Source: an uncultured Clostridia bacterium
GTDB lineage: Bacteria; Bacillota; Clostridia; TANB77; CAG-508
DNA: 64,000 bases
Direction: 5' to 3'
Assembly (NCBI GenBank): GCA_934120135.1
Contig: CAKOTK010000007.1
Location: 1-64,000 of the forward strand
The translations under genes and the position numbers were made by a program. Positions 54,300 through 63,774 of the stretch are shown here, piece after piece. The notes under the pieces are model-generated. The model was given only the letters and a program-made list of their open reading frames with translations, was not told where the DNA came from and did no database searches. The stretch's first letter is position 1. Every line of letters starts with the position of its first letter.

Positions 54300-56232
54300 A
54301 TATCCGGTATTTTGGCCTATTGTTATTCTTATAAAACTCTCGAGATTCAACAATTACATTTTCTGTATGTTGTACCGTATTGGGTTCTAAATTAAGTAAA
54401 AATGTAGTAAGATATGTATGGTTTCTAATAGAATTGTTATTTTCACAATAATCAATAACTTTTTTAATTTCACTAGGTACTTCTCTAAATGGTTTTTCAA
54501 TTTTCTTTTTCTTAAACCATAAACTGTTATAATATTCATCTAATTCTTGCATCCAATCTTCGCCACAAATTGCTACTGATATTAATCTTTGCTTAATATT
54601 CTCTTCTTTAATTAAATTATCTACTTGTTGATTGATTATTTCGTTATAATAATTGTACTCAATCCACATTCCTAAATGGTATAGTTCATCATATAAATCA
54701 ACATTTTTATTTCCTATAGCTTTTTTCCTTTGTAACAAGTATTGAATAAAGTAACATGGATGCTGTTTAAAATAATCACTATAAACCCTTAAATCATCTA
54801 AGCACAAAACTAAAGTATTTTTACTTAACGATATAAGTTTAACTTTATCTATTCTAGCTTCAATATCATTAAATGCTTCTGCGGTTATTATTATTTTAAA
54901 AATCCTAGTATCTTCATTTATTTCAATTTCAGCTTTTCTGTTCCTATTTCGTTTATTATTACTATCATAAATTGAAATTTTTTTCTTTTCAATTAAACAC
55001 TTCTCTAAGTTATCTTGTTGTTCATTTGCTTTTTTTACCAAATCCTGTAAAGATTTCTTATGAGAATCCAAATCGTTAATTGCTAATTCAGGTGTAAAAC
55101 TTCCTGATTTAATTTCAACTATAAAAATATTATTATCATATAATATTAAAATATCATTTTCTATAATCTTTTTTTCATAATCATAATAATTATTTGTATA
55201 AATCTCTTTACAATTAAGTATTTTGCTAAAATAATCTGCTACTACTTTTTCAACATTAGCTGTATATCTTTCCCTTATCTCCTGCTGTTTTTTGCTAGTT
55301 AGCATTTCACACATTCCCTGTATAGCTATCTTATCAAAATTATCATAAAATTTTTGCTGTAACAATATGTAATATTCATTTTCAATTTCTATAAAAGGTC
55401 TATATTTGATCCTATTAATTAATTCATTCCAATTTTCAATACTAATATTTTCTACAAAGTTATTATAATATTCTTTTTCAATCAAAAATTTATCTAAAAA
55501 ATTCTTTTTCCATTTAGTACATTTTTTTAGATTTGCTAATTCTAAACTGTGTACATCCTCAAAATATTTATTTAATTGTTGTTCTTCTTTTTCATTGAAT
55601 TTTGCAATCGTATGAACACCTGCATTATCAATTTTTATTTTTTTAGTTCTTATTAATTCTCTTATACTATTAATGCTGTTTTCAAATCTAAAATGAAAAT
55701 TATTTTTCAAATTTAAAATTCCAGAATATAAATCATCTAATTTGAAACCATAAGTCGTTTCAAATTCTTTTTCTAAGCATCCCAATAAATCCTTATGGTG
55801 CTGAACCTCAAATATATCATATCTCTTTCCACTCCAATCTTTAAAAGAATATGAATGACTTAAATATTCATTTTCCTCATCCGACAATCCATTTTCTTTA
55901 TTAAAAACAATTCCATATTGTATTGTTAAACTATGTATTTCTTCAAGATATTCATTTATTTTATCAATATTGCATTCTTCTAACTCGTCTGTTTCTACAC
56001 TTTTATCGCAACAAGAAAATAGTATTTGTAAATACATTATTTTTAAACTTTTTAACCATCTTTCATTTTTTTCTTCTTCATTTCCAAAACTAATTTTATA
56101 CTCCCAATAAAAATGTGCAAGAACATCATACATTGAAAACTTTCTTATATAATTTATGATTTCAATAACTTTATTTTTAAAATCAAATTGCAACTCTTCA
56201 TTTGTAGGAAATTTTATATTACTATTTTTCAT
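54277..56232 (-). CDS. Nuclease-like protein (PD-(D/E)XK), unknown family
   Basis: 651 residues. The first 330 are helical. Near residue 365-385 a restriction-fold core appears: IIENDILILYDNNIFIVEIKSGSF (D...ExK), with the strand and lysine expected of a nuclease. After it come helices rich in glutamate and lysine. No other motif recognised. It starts 3 bp after the HEPN/ApeA-like gene and overlaps the SEC-C gene: three co-translated genes, probably one defence system. Confidence 0.6.
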   Translation of the reverse strand: MKNSNIKFPTNEELQFDFKNKVIEIINYIRKFSMYDVLAHFYWEYKISFGNEEEKNERWLKSLKIMYLQILFSCCDKSVETDELEECNIDKINEYLEEIHSLTIQYGIVFNKENGLSDEENEYLSHSYSFKDWSGKRYDIFEVQHHKDLLGCLEKEFETTYGFKLDDLYSGILNLKNNFHFRFENSINSIRELIRTKKIKIDNAGVHTIAKFNEKEEQQLNKYFEDVHSLELANLKKCTKWKKNFLDKFLIEKEYYNNFVENISIENWNELINRIKYRPFIEIENEYYILLQQKFYDNFDKIAIQGMCEMLTSKKQQEIRERYTANVEKVVADYFSKILNCKEIYTNNYYDYEKKIIENDILILYDNNIFIVEIKSGSFTPELAINDLDSHKKSLQDLVKKANEQQDNLEKCLIEKKKISIYDSNNKRNRNRKAEIEINEDTRIFKIIITAEAFNDIEARIDKVKLISLSKNTLVLCLDDLRVYSDYFKQHPCYFIQYLLQRKKAIGNKNVDLYDELYHLGMWIEYNYYNEIINQQVDNLIKEENIKQRLISVAICGEDWMQELDEYYNSLWFKKKKIEKPFREVPSEIKKVIDYCENNNSIRNHTYLTTFLLNLEPNTVQHTENVIVESREFYKNNNRPKYRIYEIKRKR

Positions 56233-56235
56233 TTC

Positions 56236-57666
56236 TTACTCTCCATTAATATTTTTATTACTACTTTCTGATAAATTTTTAATTTCTATAGTTTGAGAAA
56301 CTCCTCCCCATCTATCATTTAATTTTTTCTTTATATTTTCATAATTTTGAAATCCTAATTCTATTAAAATATAATATTCAAGCATATAGATTAATGTACG
56401 AGTATATATTCCTAATTCATCATTAGTAAGAATCCTAGTTTTTTTCTTTATATTTTCATCATAATGTATATAATAATTTCTAGTATTCGCTATTATATTA
56501 GGAAACTTTAAATATTTTATATCGCCAGTATCAAAATATATATTAAAATCTGCCACTAATAAATCTGCCATTCTACTTTCTAATGTTATAAATTTATATG
56601 AATTTGCCATAAGGAATTTTTTATCATTTTCTACAAGCTCCTCAGGACGATCTTTTAATATAACTTCTTTAATTCTTTTTTTATATTCTCCCAAAGTATT
56701 AGCTTTGAATCTTGAATGATATGTTTCTAATGCTTGTACAATGTTTAAGAAAGCTCTGATGTTTGACATTTCACTCGTTTCAATGATTTGTAAATACAAT
56801 TCTATTATAGGTTCTAATTTTTCATACTTGCAAAAATACTTGTTTAAAGATTCATTTTCAATTAATTCTGGAAGTATAATCCATCCCCATTTCTTAGTAT
56901 AATAATTTTCTTCTTTAATATTATTTTCTTGATTTATTTTTGAACTAATAATTGAAATTGATCTTTCATATTTTTTATTTCCATATATATCATAATACTC
57001 ACTATTATAGCCACTTATCTTTCTTATATTTATTTTTGATAATGTTGATATCTCTATTAATCTTTTTATTTTTAACAATATTATCATAAATTCATTTAGT
57101 TGTTTTGGCTCTTTGAATGCTATCTCTATATTTCCTGTTTGTTTTAATGATATATTCTCATATAATAAATCAGAGAAAACTATCGGCAACATACTTTTCC
57201 CAACGATATACTTAATATAATAATCATCATTTTCATATATTTTCAATTCACAATCTTCATTAGAAATTATTTCATCTCTTTCTCCAATAGCATATCCTGA
57301 TATATTTCCCCATTCTATGATATCAGATAATTCAAATAAAACTTTACTAAAGCCAATAGGATTTTTTATATTTCCACCCACCCCTTCTATCATATATTCT
57401 GCACTATATGAAAACATTGTTCTTCCTTCCGAAACACGTCCTTTAGTTTCTTTCCTATTACAGTTCAATAGTGAAAACTTAAATCCAGTACTAAGTTTTC
57501 CACTTAAAAAATCAAAACTAATTGGCAGTTCTATAAAATTTGCAAAAGCTCCTTCAACACTTATTTTTATAAGTATCCCTCCATGTTTTCTATTAATATA
57601 CAGGTCACATTTATATGATTTTTTATTATAAAATATATATCCACTCCCATTATATTTTAATTCCAT
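56236..57666 (-). CDS. ApeA-like HEPN ribonuclease-type protein
   Basis: 476 residues. The N-terminal 200 residues are a beta-rich domain like the ApeA N-terminal domain (GILIKISVEGAF, ELPISFDFLSGK). The C-terminal 200 are helical with a HEPN motif, TRNYYIHYDE near residue 416-425 (R-x4-H), which gives metal-independent RNase activity in toxin and anti-phage proteins. ApeA is a one-gene anti-phage HEPN protein; here it heads a three-gene operon. ATG follows GGAG. Confidence 0.65.
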   Translation of the reverse strand: MELKYNGSGYIFYNKKSYKCDLYINRKHGGILIKISVEGAFANFIELPISFDFLSGKLSTGFKFSLLNCNRKETKGRVSEGRTMFSYSAEYMIEGVGGNIKNPIGFSKVLFELSDIIEWGNISGYAIGERDEIISNEDCELKIYENDDYYIKYIVGKSMLPIVFSDLLYENISLKQTGNIEIAFKEPKQLNEFMIILLKIKRLIEISTLSKINIRKISGYNSEYYDIYGNKKYERSISIISSKINQENNIKEENYYTKKWGWIILPELIENESLNKYFCKYEKLEPIIELYLQIIETSEMSNIRAFLNIVQALETYHSRFKANTLGEYKKRIKEVILKDRPEELVENDKKFLMANSYKFITLESRMADLLVADFNIYFDTGDIKYLKFPNIIANTRNYYIHYDENIKKKTRILTNDELGIYTRTLIYMLEYYILIELGFQNYENIKKKLNDRWGGVSQTIEIKNLSESSNKNINGE

Positions 57667-57778
57667 TATATCATCTCCATTTATTAGATTATATCATCTC
57701 ACTTCTCTTATTTCTAGATGTAACAAAACTAATTACTAAACCATACAAAGCTAGTTACTATAATATAGATTTGTAGTA

Positions 57779-57895
57779 TTTAAGGGCTATGATTTAGATG
57801 GTAAGTCCATAAGACATCAGGAAACAATACATTGTAAAAGCAAATCAGAAACAAGAACATTGCTTGCAAGATACATTGCACAAATAGATTTATAG
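57779..57895 (+). pseudogene. Remnant of an integrase-like N-terminal domain
   Basis: Frame FKGYDLDGKSIRHQETIHCK..ETRTLLARYIAQIDL ending at a stop; no start. It resembles the arm-binding N-terminus of tyrosine recombinases (W....G.d..GK......KT..EA). In a 726-bp gap (57667-58392) it stands beside the tRNA fragment at 58064, where an integrase gene would be expected. Uncertain. Confidence 0.35.
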
Positions 57896-58063
57896 TTACA
57901 TGTTTTTACTGATATACATAGTCTTTTGGGGAATCAAAAAGTTAAAATACTTTCCACTTATTATCCAATTTGACATAAGAGTGCTATTTTAAACCATTAT
58001 CGCAACCATTTTTAAGGCATAAAAAAATACACACAGTTGTTGGAACTGTAAGCATTTATACTT

Positions 58064-58106
58064 TGGTTGCGGTTGAGTAAGACTCGAACTTACAACCTTC
58101 GGGTTA
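58064..58106 (-). repeat. Partial tRNA-fMet 3' end (att scar)
   Basis: tggttgcgg..gagtaagactcgaacttac.accttcgggtta is nearly the same as 61521-61558, the 3' half of tRNA-fMet including encoded CCA. About four differences in 40 bases. Together with the intact tRNA it brackets 58.1-61.5 kb, as left by an element that used the tRNA gene as attachment site. Confidence 0.65.
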
Positions 58107-58392
58107 AATTTTAGGTACATTAACTTACATTGTCTTATCTCAAAATAGCTAAAAACAGTATAATTCAAGTAAAACATATAGTAAGTTGTATTAACCCAAT
58201 CGGGTAAAAAAGTAGTAATTTTATAGCTATTTATATTTCGTTAATTCATCAGTGATTTCTGCTGTAAATGTAAATATTATAACTATTATCCAAAAACAAG
58301 AAAATCTAGTAGAAAAATATTAGGCTTTAATTTTTTATATTAGATCATAAATTTATATGGAAGATTAAAAATTATATTTATATTGTATAACT

Positions 58393-58632
58393 TTAATCTT
58401 CCATTTCTATATTATCAAATATTTGGTCATTAAAAAAATCTTGTAGTTTTATATTTAAGCCTTCACAAATATATTCTATTATGTCTATTCTTAAGTATTT
58501 TCTTTGTCCTGACAAGAATTTTGATAATGTAGCTCTTGATATTCCTGCCATAGTACTAAGTTTTGAAACATTTATATTTCTTTCTTCTATTAAATTTGTA
58601 ATTCTTATTCTAATTGCTTGTGACAACTCCAC
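58393..58632 (-). CDS. XRE family regulator
   Basis: 79 residues from a GTG at 58632. I chose this start because AGGAG lies 7 bp before it; the longer frame begins at a TTG with no site. Single helix-turn-helix: NVSKLSTMAGISRATLSKFLSGQRKYLRID (residues about 20-50). The C-terminus IKLQDFFNDQIF is typical for the SinR/Cro-like group. Divergent from the small gene at 58765 and the surface-protein gene, so it may control them. Confidence 0.8.
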   Translation of the reverse strand: MELSQAIRIRITNLIEERNINVSKLSTMAGISRATLSKFLSGQRKYLRIDIIEYICEGLNIKLQDFFNDQIFDNIEMED

Positions 58633-58764
58633 ATTAAAACTCCTTTTTAATAGTATTCCCCATTTAAGAAATTTTAACAAAAAAGCTATTTTACGTTGTT
58701 GACATTTGCCAACTTTTTATAGTATTATTTAATTGTTAAAGATTGCAAAAATAGGAGCAATGAA

Positions 58765-58929
58765 ATGGATAAAGCAAATGAAGATTTTACAATACTGTTC
58801 TATATCGTAGAAGAAACTGCACAAGGCAAATGTAAATGTATGAAATTAGAGAATACCAAAGCTCTACTAAGATTAGCACAAATAAATAACAAACTAACTG
58901 ATACACAAGTTAAATATATTATATACTAA
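58765..58929 (+). CDS. Small hypothetical protein (54 aa)
   Basis: 54 residues, MDKANEDFTILFYIVEETAQ then GKCKCMKLENTKALLRLAQI. ATG at 58765 has AGGAG 7 bp before it. Short, charged, no membrane segment. Not recognised. It lies between the divergent XRE regulator and the surface-protein gene. Confidence 0.5.
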   Translation: MDKANEDFTILFYIVEETAQGKCKCMKLENTKALLRLAQINNKLTDTQVKYIIY

Positions 58930-59043
58930 AATCCAATAAAATATTACAAAAGAAAGTGGTGATTCATATATGCTATAATAAAATGAAAAATTATATAGAT
59001 AGTTACAAGAGAATTAAAAATATACAATATAGGAGAAAATATT

Positions 59044-60702
59044 ATGAAAAAAGTTTTAAAGTATTTATTATTAATATTATTTTTTAGTTTAACAATATTA
59101 TTTTTTAATCAAGCATTAGTAAAAGCAACTGAACCTGCTTCTACGGTATCAATCAATGGAGAGACATTAAATGATGAATATAAGTATTTAGTTAACGGTG
59201 TAAAAGCCAAAAATGGAGTGTTAGGTAGCGGTGGTTGCACAGCTCAATTTAACAGCAATACCGGTGTTCTTATACTTAGTGGATACAGTGGTAAGGGAAT
59301 TCAAACCGGTCAAGGGCAAGATTTGACGATAAAGCTCATAGGTAATAATAAAATTACTGAAAATAATAATTCACAAGCTTGGGGAATTAATAAAGAAAGT
59401 GATGGTGTATTGACAATTACATCTGATTCCGAGGCAGATCTTATAATAAATGTAAGTAGCTCTGAAAGCATCGTAGCAGGTATCAAGTCAGACTATATGG
59501 ACAACTATAGTAATGATAGCATTATTATAGGAGGGAAAGCAAATGTAATTGTTAAAGGAACTTCTAAACGTAGTAGAGCTGTTGGCATTTATGCTAACTC
59601 ACGTCTTAGTATTATAGACAATGCTTCTTTTACGGCAACTTTAAGTGGTTACTATAATGCAAAAATGCTTCAATGTGGTTTTGAACTAACTAAACCACTT
59701 CTAATAAATACAACCGGAAATATTAATTTGGATGCAAGCTACGATTATGCATTTAATTGGCCTTGTAATGGGTACGGTATTTATAGTACGAGTACAATGA
59801 TATTACATAATGTTGGAACAATGACTATAAAATATCCAACAAGAAATGGTGGAGCTGCTTGGAATGCTTCATGGGCAATTCCAGAAAATTTTGCAGTAAA
59901 TGAAGGTATCGTTAATGGTATTAAGACAAAAGAAATTCATTCTGGAAGTGGTATAGTTCATACACTAACTCTTGAGTCTGCAGTGAATATGTTTGGAAAA
60001 TCAACAGGACAATATTTTAATGGAGATATAATAAAAATATCTGGAACACCAGATGTAATTGGTTTGAAATTTAAAAATTGGTTAACCTCAGCTGGATTAG
60101 TCGAAAACAGTTTAGTAGAAAATACAAATTATACTATGCCGAATTCAGATGCTACAGTTACTGCAAATTATACTGCATTTGCTTCTCAACCAAAATTCAC
60201 AAAGATTAATAGTTCTAGTGGAAAAATAGATTATACTTTAAATGGAGAATTTATTGAAAGTGCTCGAAGATTAGTTAAATCCGAAGAAACTGCTGAAGAT
60301 GAATTTTCTTGTAATCATGATTTTTTAAGTACTCCTTATACGGTTAATAGCGGAACAGAAACTAATCAAGTACCTGCAGGAAAATACAAAATAGCTGTAA
60401 AACATGAAAGTAAATGGTATTATAGTGATATATTCACTGTTAATTATGATGAACAACTCCCTGATGGCAACACAGAAAATAATGTGGACAACAGTACAGA
60501 TAATAACACAAACAACAATACAAATAATAATGTAGAGAATAATGTAAGCAATAATGCAGAAAATGTTACTAAACTGCCACAAACAGGAGAAGAAACTAAT
60601 GAGTTTACTAAATGGCTTTCAATAGCTATATTTCTTGGAGTTTTCTGGTTGATGTCTATGTTACTGATTGATTATGAAAAGAAGAAGATAACTAAAAAAT
60701 AG
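59044..60702 (+). CDS. LPXTG surface protein with beta-helix-like repeats
   Basis: 552 residues. Signal peptide 1-28 (YLLLILFFSLTILFFNQALVKA). Residues about 60-240 are beta-solenoid-like with repeated short strands (IQTGQGQDLTIKL, DLIINVSSSESIVAGIK, ANVIVKGTSKRSRAVGIYA). A Listeria/Bacteroides-type repeat follows near 310-375 (FNGDIIKISGTPDVIGLKFKNW, NYTMPNSDATVTANY). Then an N/T-rich spacer (about 480-515) and sorting signal LPQTG at 517-521, a helix and KKKITKK tail. It is anchored to the wall; the sortase encoded just downstream is its likely dedicated enzyme. ATG follows AGGAG. Confidence 0.85.
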   Translation: MKKVLKYLLLILFFSLTILFFNQALVKATEPASTVSINGETLNDEYKYLVNGVKAKNGVLGSGGCTAQFNSNTGVLILSGYSGKGIQTGQGQDLTIKLIGNNKITENNNSQAWGINKESDGVLTITSDSEADLIINVSSSESIVAGIKSDYMDNYSNDSIIIGGKANVIVKGTSKRSRAVGIYANSRLSIIDNASFTATLSGYYNAKMLQCGFELTKPLLINTTGNINLDASYDYAFNWPCNGYGIYSTSTMILHNVGTMTIKYPTRNGGAAWNASWAIPENFAVNEGIVNGIKTKEIHSGSGIVHTLTLESAVNMFGKSTGQYFNGDIIKISGTPDVIGLKFKNWLTSAGLVENSLVENTNYTMPNSDATVTANYTAFASQPKFTKINSSSGKIDYTLNGEFIESARRLVKSEETAEDEFSCNHDFLSTPYTVNSGTETNQVPAGKYKIAVKHESKWYYSDIFTVNYDEQLPDGNTENNVDNSTDNNTNNNTNNNVENNVSNNAENVTKLPQTGEETNEFTKWLSIAIFLGVFWLMSMLLIDYEKKKITKK

Positions 60703-60728
60703 ATTTATTATAAAAAGGAATAAATGTA

Positions 60729-61395
60729 ATGAGTGGAGATAAAAAACTAATTTATTTTCTAGTTGCGTTAATTATTTTCTTTTCTATAATGTTGCTTGTA
60801 AAGATTAAAACAACGCCAAAATATAATCCTATAATTTATAATGAAATATATGATGAATATGAAAAAATTTTTGGAAAAGAAAATAGTATACAGGGAAATA
60901 ATAGAACTGATGCACAAAATGTACAAGAACAGGATAGTATCGCAGAAGGAACTAATATCCAGACAACAATTATAGAAAAACGAACTCCAAATAATACAGA
61001 TCAAGGTAATATTATTGGAAAAATAATTATTCCTAAAATAGATGTGAATTATCCAATTATAAAAGAAACAACAACAGAATATTTAAAAATAGCTCCAACA
61101 AAGTATTGTGGTCCAGAAATAAATGAAATACGGAAATTTAGTTATAGTGGGGCATAATTATAAAAATGGAAAGTTTTTTGGAAATTTAAAAAAATTGACA
61201 ATAGGAGATAACATATTTCTATCATCTAGCAAAGGAAATGCACAAATGTATAGAGTATATAATATGTATATAGTAGATGAAACAGATAAGTCTTGTATAA
61301 GTCAAGAAACAAATGGAAAAATTGAATTAACATTAATCACTTGTGATAATAATAATTCCAAAAGATTAATCGTAAAATGTAGAGTCTCTAATTAA
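60729..61395 (+). CDS. Sortase with one +1 shift at CGG
   Basis: Standard reading gives two pieces: 142 residues ending shortly after the CGG at 61131, and a second frame from there with VGHNYKNGKFFGNLKKL, LITCDNNNSKRLIVKCR. Skipping only the C at 61131 gives NEIGNLVIVGHNY, the normal sortase strand, and a protein of 221 residues. Catalytic residues are then all present: H in VGHNY, C in LITCD, R in KRLIVKCR. N-terminal membrane helix at 8-25 (IYFLVALIIFFSIMLLVKI), as in class D/E-like sortases. It links LPXTG proteins to the cell wall; the LPQTG protein upstream is 26 bp away in the same operon. Confidence 0.82.
61131..61133 (+). other. In-frame CGG with +1 shift (sortase)
   Basis: Coding context aat gaa ata CGG aaa ttt. 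Dropping C gives ata gga aat tta gtt ata gtg ggg cat, I-G-N-L-V-I-V-G-H. An extra A at 61126-61129 would also restore the frame (E-Y-G-N), so the exact skipped base is not unique here; the glycine is the same. Confidence 0.7.
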
Positions 61396-61470
61396 TAATA
61401 AATTTTGTTTACTTGTAAATCTAGAAACAAGCGCTAATAAAAACTAATGAAATAAAAATGAGTTAAATAT

Positions 61471-61515
61471 AAAAATACTGTAAGATTTCAAAAAATGAAA
61501 TCTTACAGTATTTTT
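61471..61515. terminator. Perfect 20-bp inverted repeat terminator
   Basis: aaaaatactgtaagatttca (61471-61490) and its exact complement (61496-61515). Serves both the sortase unit and the tRNA on the other strand. Confidence 0.85.
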
Positions 61516-61520
61516 GGATT

Positions 61521-61596
<76 letters not shown>

Positions 61597-61623
61597 ATAT
61601 ATTTAGTTTTCTTAACCTTTATT

Positions 61624-61652
61624 AGTATACTTCTTTTTTTTAGTATTGTCAA
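61624..61652 (-). promoter_or_regulatory. Promoter of tRNA-fMet
   Basis: Minus strand TTGACA (61652-61647), exactly 17 bp, TATACT (61629-61624). Confidence 0.8.
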
Positions 61653-61725
61653 TACATATCCGTAAAAATTCTTGATTTTGTAGCATGAGCTCAGCTTTTT
61701 GCTTCACTCACACTACAATTTTATG

Positions 61726-62355
61726 CTATTTTACCATTATATATTCCTTTATGTTTTCGAATTTTGATTCTCCTATTCCTTTTACTTCTTGTAATTCGTC
61801 TATTGATGTGAATTTGCCATTTTGTTCTCTGTATTCTATTATTTTCTTGGCTATTGATGGACCTATTCCAGGTAATTGTTCAAAGTCTTCTTGTTTCGCT
61901 TCATTTATATTCACTTTTTGCTTTTTTCCTCCTTCAACTTTATCTTTTACAATTACATTGTTCCCGCTTCCCGCCGTTATATACACTTTTTCTCCACTTA
62001 TTTCTTTTTCGTTTTTGTTGGGGATATATATTTTTTGTCCATCAGATAGTACAAATGCTAAATTGACTTCGTCTAAGTCTGCATTTTCTGTAACTCCTCC
62101 TGCTGCTTCTATTGCGTCTGCAATTCTTGCTTCATCCGGCAGTTCTTTTATTCCCGGTCCTTTTACTTCTCCTGTTATATGCACTATTATTGTGTTTCCT
62201 TTGTATTCTTCTGTATCTGTCTTTACAAAATCATTCATATCAAATTCTTCATATTGGTTATTTTTTATAATAAAATATGTCGCTATTCCAACAATTACAG
62301 CTAGTATAACAATTCCTATAATTATTTTTTGTTTTTTATTTAAATTTTCTATCAT
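61726..62355 (-). CDS. comEA: Competence protein ComEA
   Basis: 209 residues. Membrane helix at 11-28 (IIIGIVILAVIVGIATYFII). A SLBB-type beta domain follows at about 50-115 (IIVHITGEVKGPGIKELP). A charged linker and a C-terminal helix-hairpin-helix pair (VNINEAKQEDFEQLPGIGPSIAKKIIEYR and IDELQEVKGIGESKFENIKEYI) bind double-stranded DNA. ComEA is the surface DNA receptor of natural transformation. Together with comM and dprA it suggests a competent lineage, though comEC is not in the window. Confidence 0.93.
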   Translation of the reverse strand: MIENLNKKQKIIIGIVILAVIVGIATYFIIKNNQYEEFDMNDFVKTDTEEYKGNTIIVHITGEVKGPGIKELPDEARIADAIEAAGGVTENADLDEVNLAFVLSDGQKIYIPNKNEKEISGEKVYITAGSGNNVIVKDKVEGGKKQKVNINEAKQEDFEQLPGIGPSIAKKIIEYREQNGKFTSIDELQEVKGIGESKFENIKEYIMVK

Positions 62356-62443
62356 AATATCCTTTCTAAAACTTGAATTTTTTGCAGTTTTAATATATAT
62401 TTATATTTGACATTTAATATAATAAATTTATAGGAGAAATTTC

Positions 62444-63742
62444 ATGAAAAAACTCAAGTTTACGCTTTTTATTTTTATATTTTTAATACTGTTAATTATT
62501 TTTGCACCTCCTTGTTTTGCTGATAGTGATTTAAAGACTTATTGTCCATCTGCTATTTTAATGGAAACCAGTACTGGTAAAATTCTTTATGAGAAGAATG
62601 CTAATGAGGTAAGTTTTCCTGCAAGTACTACTAAGATTATGACTGCTATTTTGACTGTTGAGAATTGCAAACTTGATGATGTTGCAACTGTCAGTCACAA
62701 TGCTGTTTATTCGATTCCTTATGATTACACTCATGCTAGTTTAAAAGAAGGCGAAGAGCTTACTATTGAGCAACTTTTATATGCTCTTATGATTCCTTCT
62801 GCAAATGATGCCGCAATTGTTCTAGCTGAGCATATTTCTGGTAGTGTTGAAGAATTTGCTAAATTGATGAATAAAAAGGCTGAAGAACTTGGTTGTAAAA
62901 ATACTCATTTTGTTAACCCTAATGGTATTCATAACAAAAATCATACTTCTACAGCTTATGATTTGGCTTTAATGGGACAATATGCTATGAAAAATGAAAC
63001 TATTAGAAAAATTGTTAGTACTAAGCAATTTACTTTGCCTACTACTAATAAATATAATAAGACTGACCGAATTTTTAACAATACAAACGATCTACTAAGT
63101 ACATACAGCAGATACTATTATGAGGGCACTACCGGTGTAAAAACTGGATATACTGGTGAAGCTGGTAACTGCATTGTTGCTTCTGCAAAGAAAAATGGCT
63201 TCGAAGTTTTATTGGTCGTTCTTGGTGGAAAATCTACTAGCAAAGGTTTAAGTGAAAGATATTTAGATTGTAAAACTTTATTTGACTATGCTTTTGATAA
63301 TTATTCGATTAAAACTTTAAATGAAAAAAATAGTATTTTACAACAAATTACAGTTTCTGGTGCTACTAAGGAAACTCAAAATTTGAACATACTTGTAAAA
63401 GATGATATAAAAATTTTTACTAATAAAAATATTGATATATCTACCATAACTCCAGAAATTACTATAAATAAAAATCTTAAGGCTCCCATCGCTACTAATA
63501 GCGCAGTTGGAAAAATAACATATTCATATGATGGTAAAGAATATTCTTCTGATTTAATTGCGGAAACTCAAGTTATTGCTTCAGGTTTCTTGCCAGTATT
63601 ATTCAGAGTTATGTTAATTATTATTGTTTTATATTTATTATTTTTACTATTAAAACCAGCTAAAACAAAAAAGAAAAGAACATATAAAAAGAAATCTAAA
63701 GGTGGAAATTATAAATTTACACAGTTTAGTAATTTAAGATAA
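62444..63742 (+). CDS. D-alanyl-D-alanine carboxypeptidase (S11)
   Basis: 432 residues. Signal peptide at 5-28 (FTLFIFIFLILLIIFAPPCFA). The penicillin-binding serine protease motifs are complete: SxxK as PASTTKIMTA near 59-68, SxN as SANDAAIV near 118-125, and KTG as TGVKTGYTG near 230-238. Family S11 (DacA/DacF) trims the terminal D-alanine from peptidoglycan stems. A C-terminal membrane helix (VMLIIIVLYLLFLLLKP) and a lysine-rich tail anchor it on the outside. Divergent from comEA with an 88-bp gap holding both promoters. Confidence 0.93.
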   Translation: MKKLKFTLFIFIFLILLIIFAPPCFADSDLKTYCPSAILMETSTGKILYEKNANEVSFPASTTKIMTAILTVENCKLDDVATVSHNAVYSIPYDYTHASLKEGEELTIEQLLYALMIPSANDAAIVLAEHISGSVEEFAKLMNKKAEELGCKNTHFVNPNGIHNKNHTSTAYDLALMGQYAMKNETIRKIVSTKQFTLPTTNKYNKTDRIFNNTNDLLSTYSRYYYEGTTGVKTGYTGEAGNCIVASAKKNGFEVLLVVLGGKSTSKGLSERYLDCKTLFDYAFDNYSIKTLNEKNSILQQITVSGATKETQNLNILVKDDIKIFTNKNIDISTITPEITINKNLKAPIATNSAVGKITYSYDGKEYSSDLIAETQVIASGFLPVLFRVMLIIIVLYLLFLLLKPAKTKKKRTYKKKSKGGNYKFTQFSNLR

Positions 63743-63774
63743 AAGGACACTAAATTAAATTTAGTGCCCCTTTT
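63741..63774. terminator. Bidirectional terminator
   Basis: Near-perfect dyad ggacactaaat/atttagtgcccc with A and T runs between convergent genes. Confidence 0.7.

Noticed and set aside
57989..58177. Open frame on the minus strand across the tRNA fragment
   Set aside because: It covers the tRNA-fMet scar and has no ribosome site or family; chance frame.
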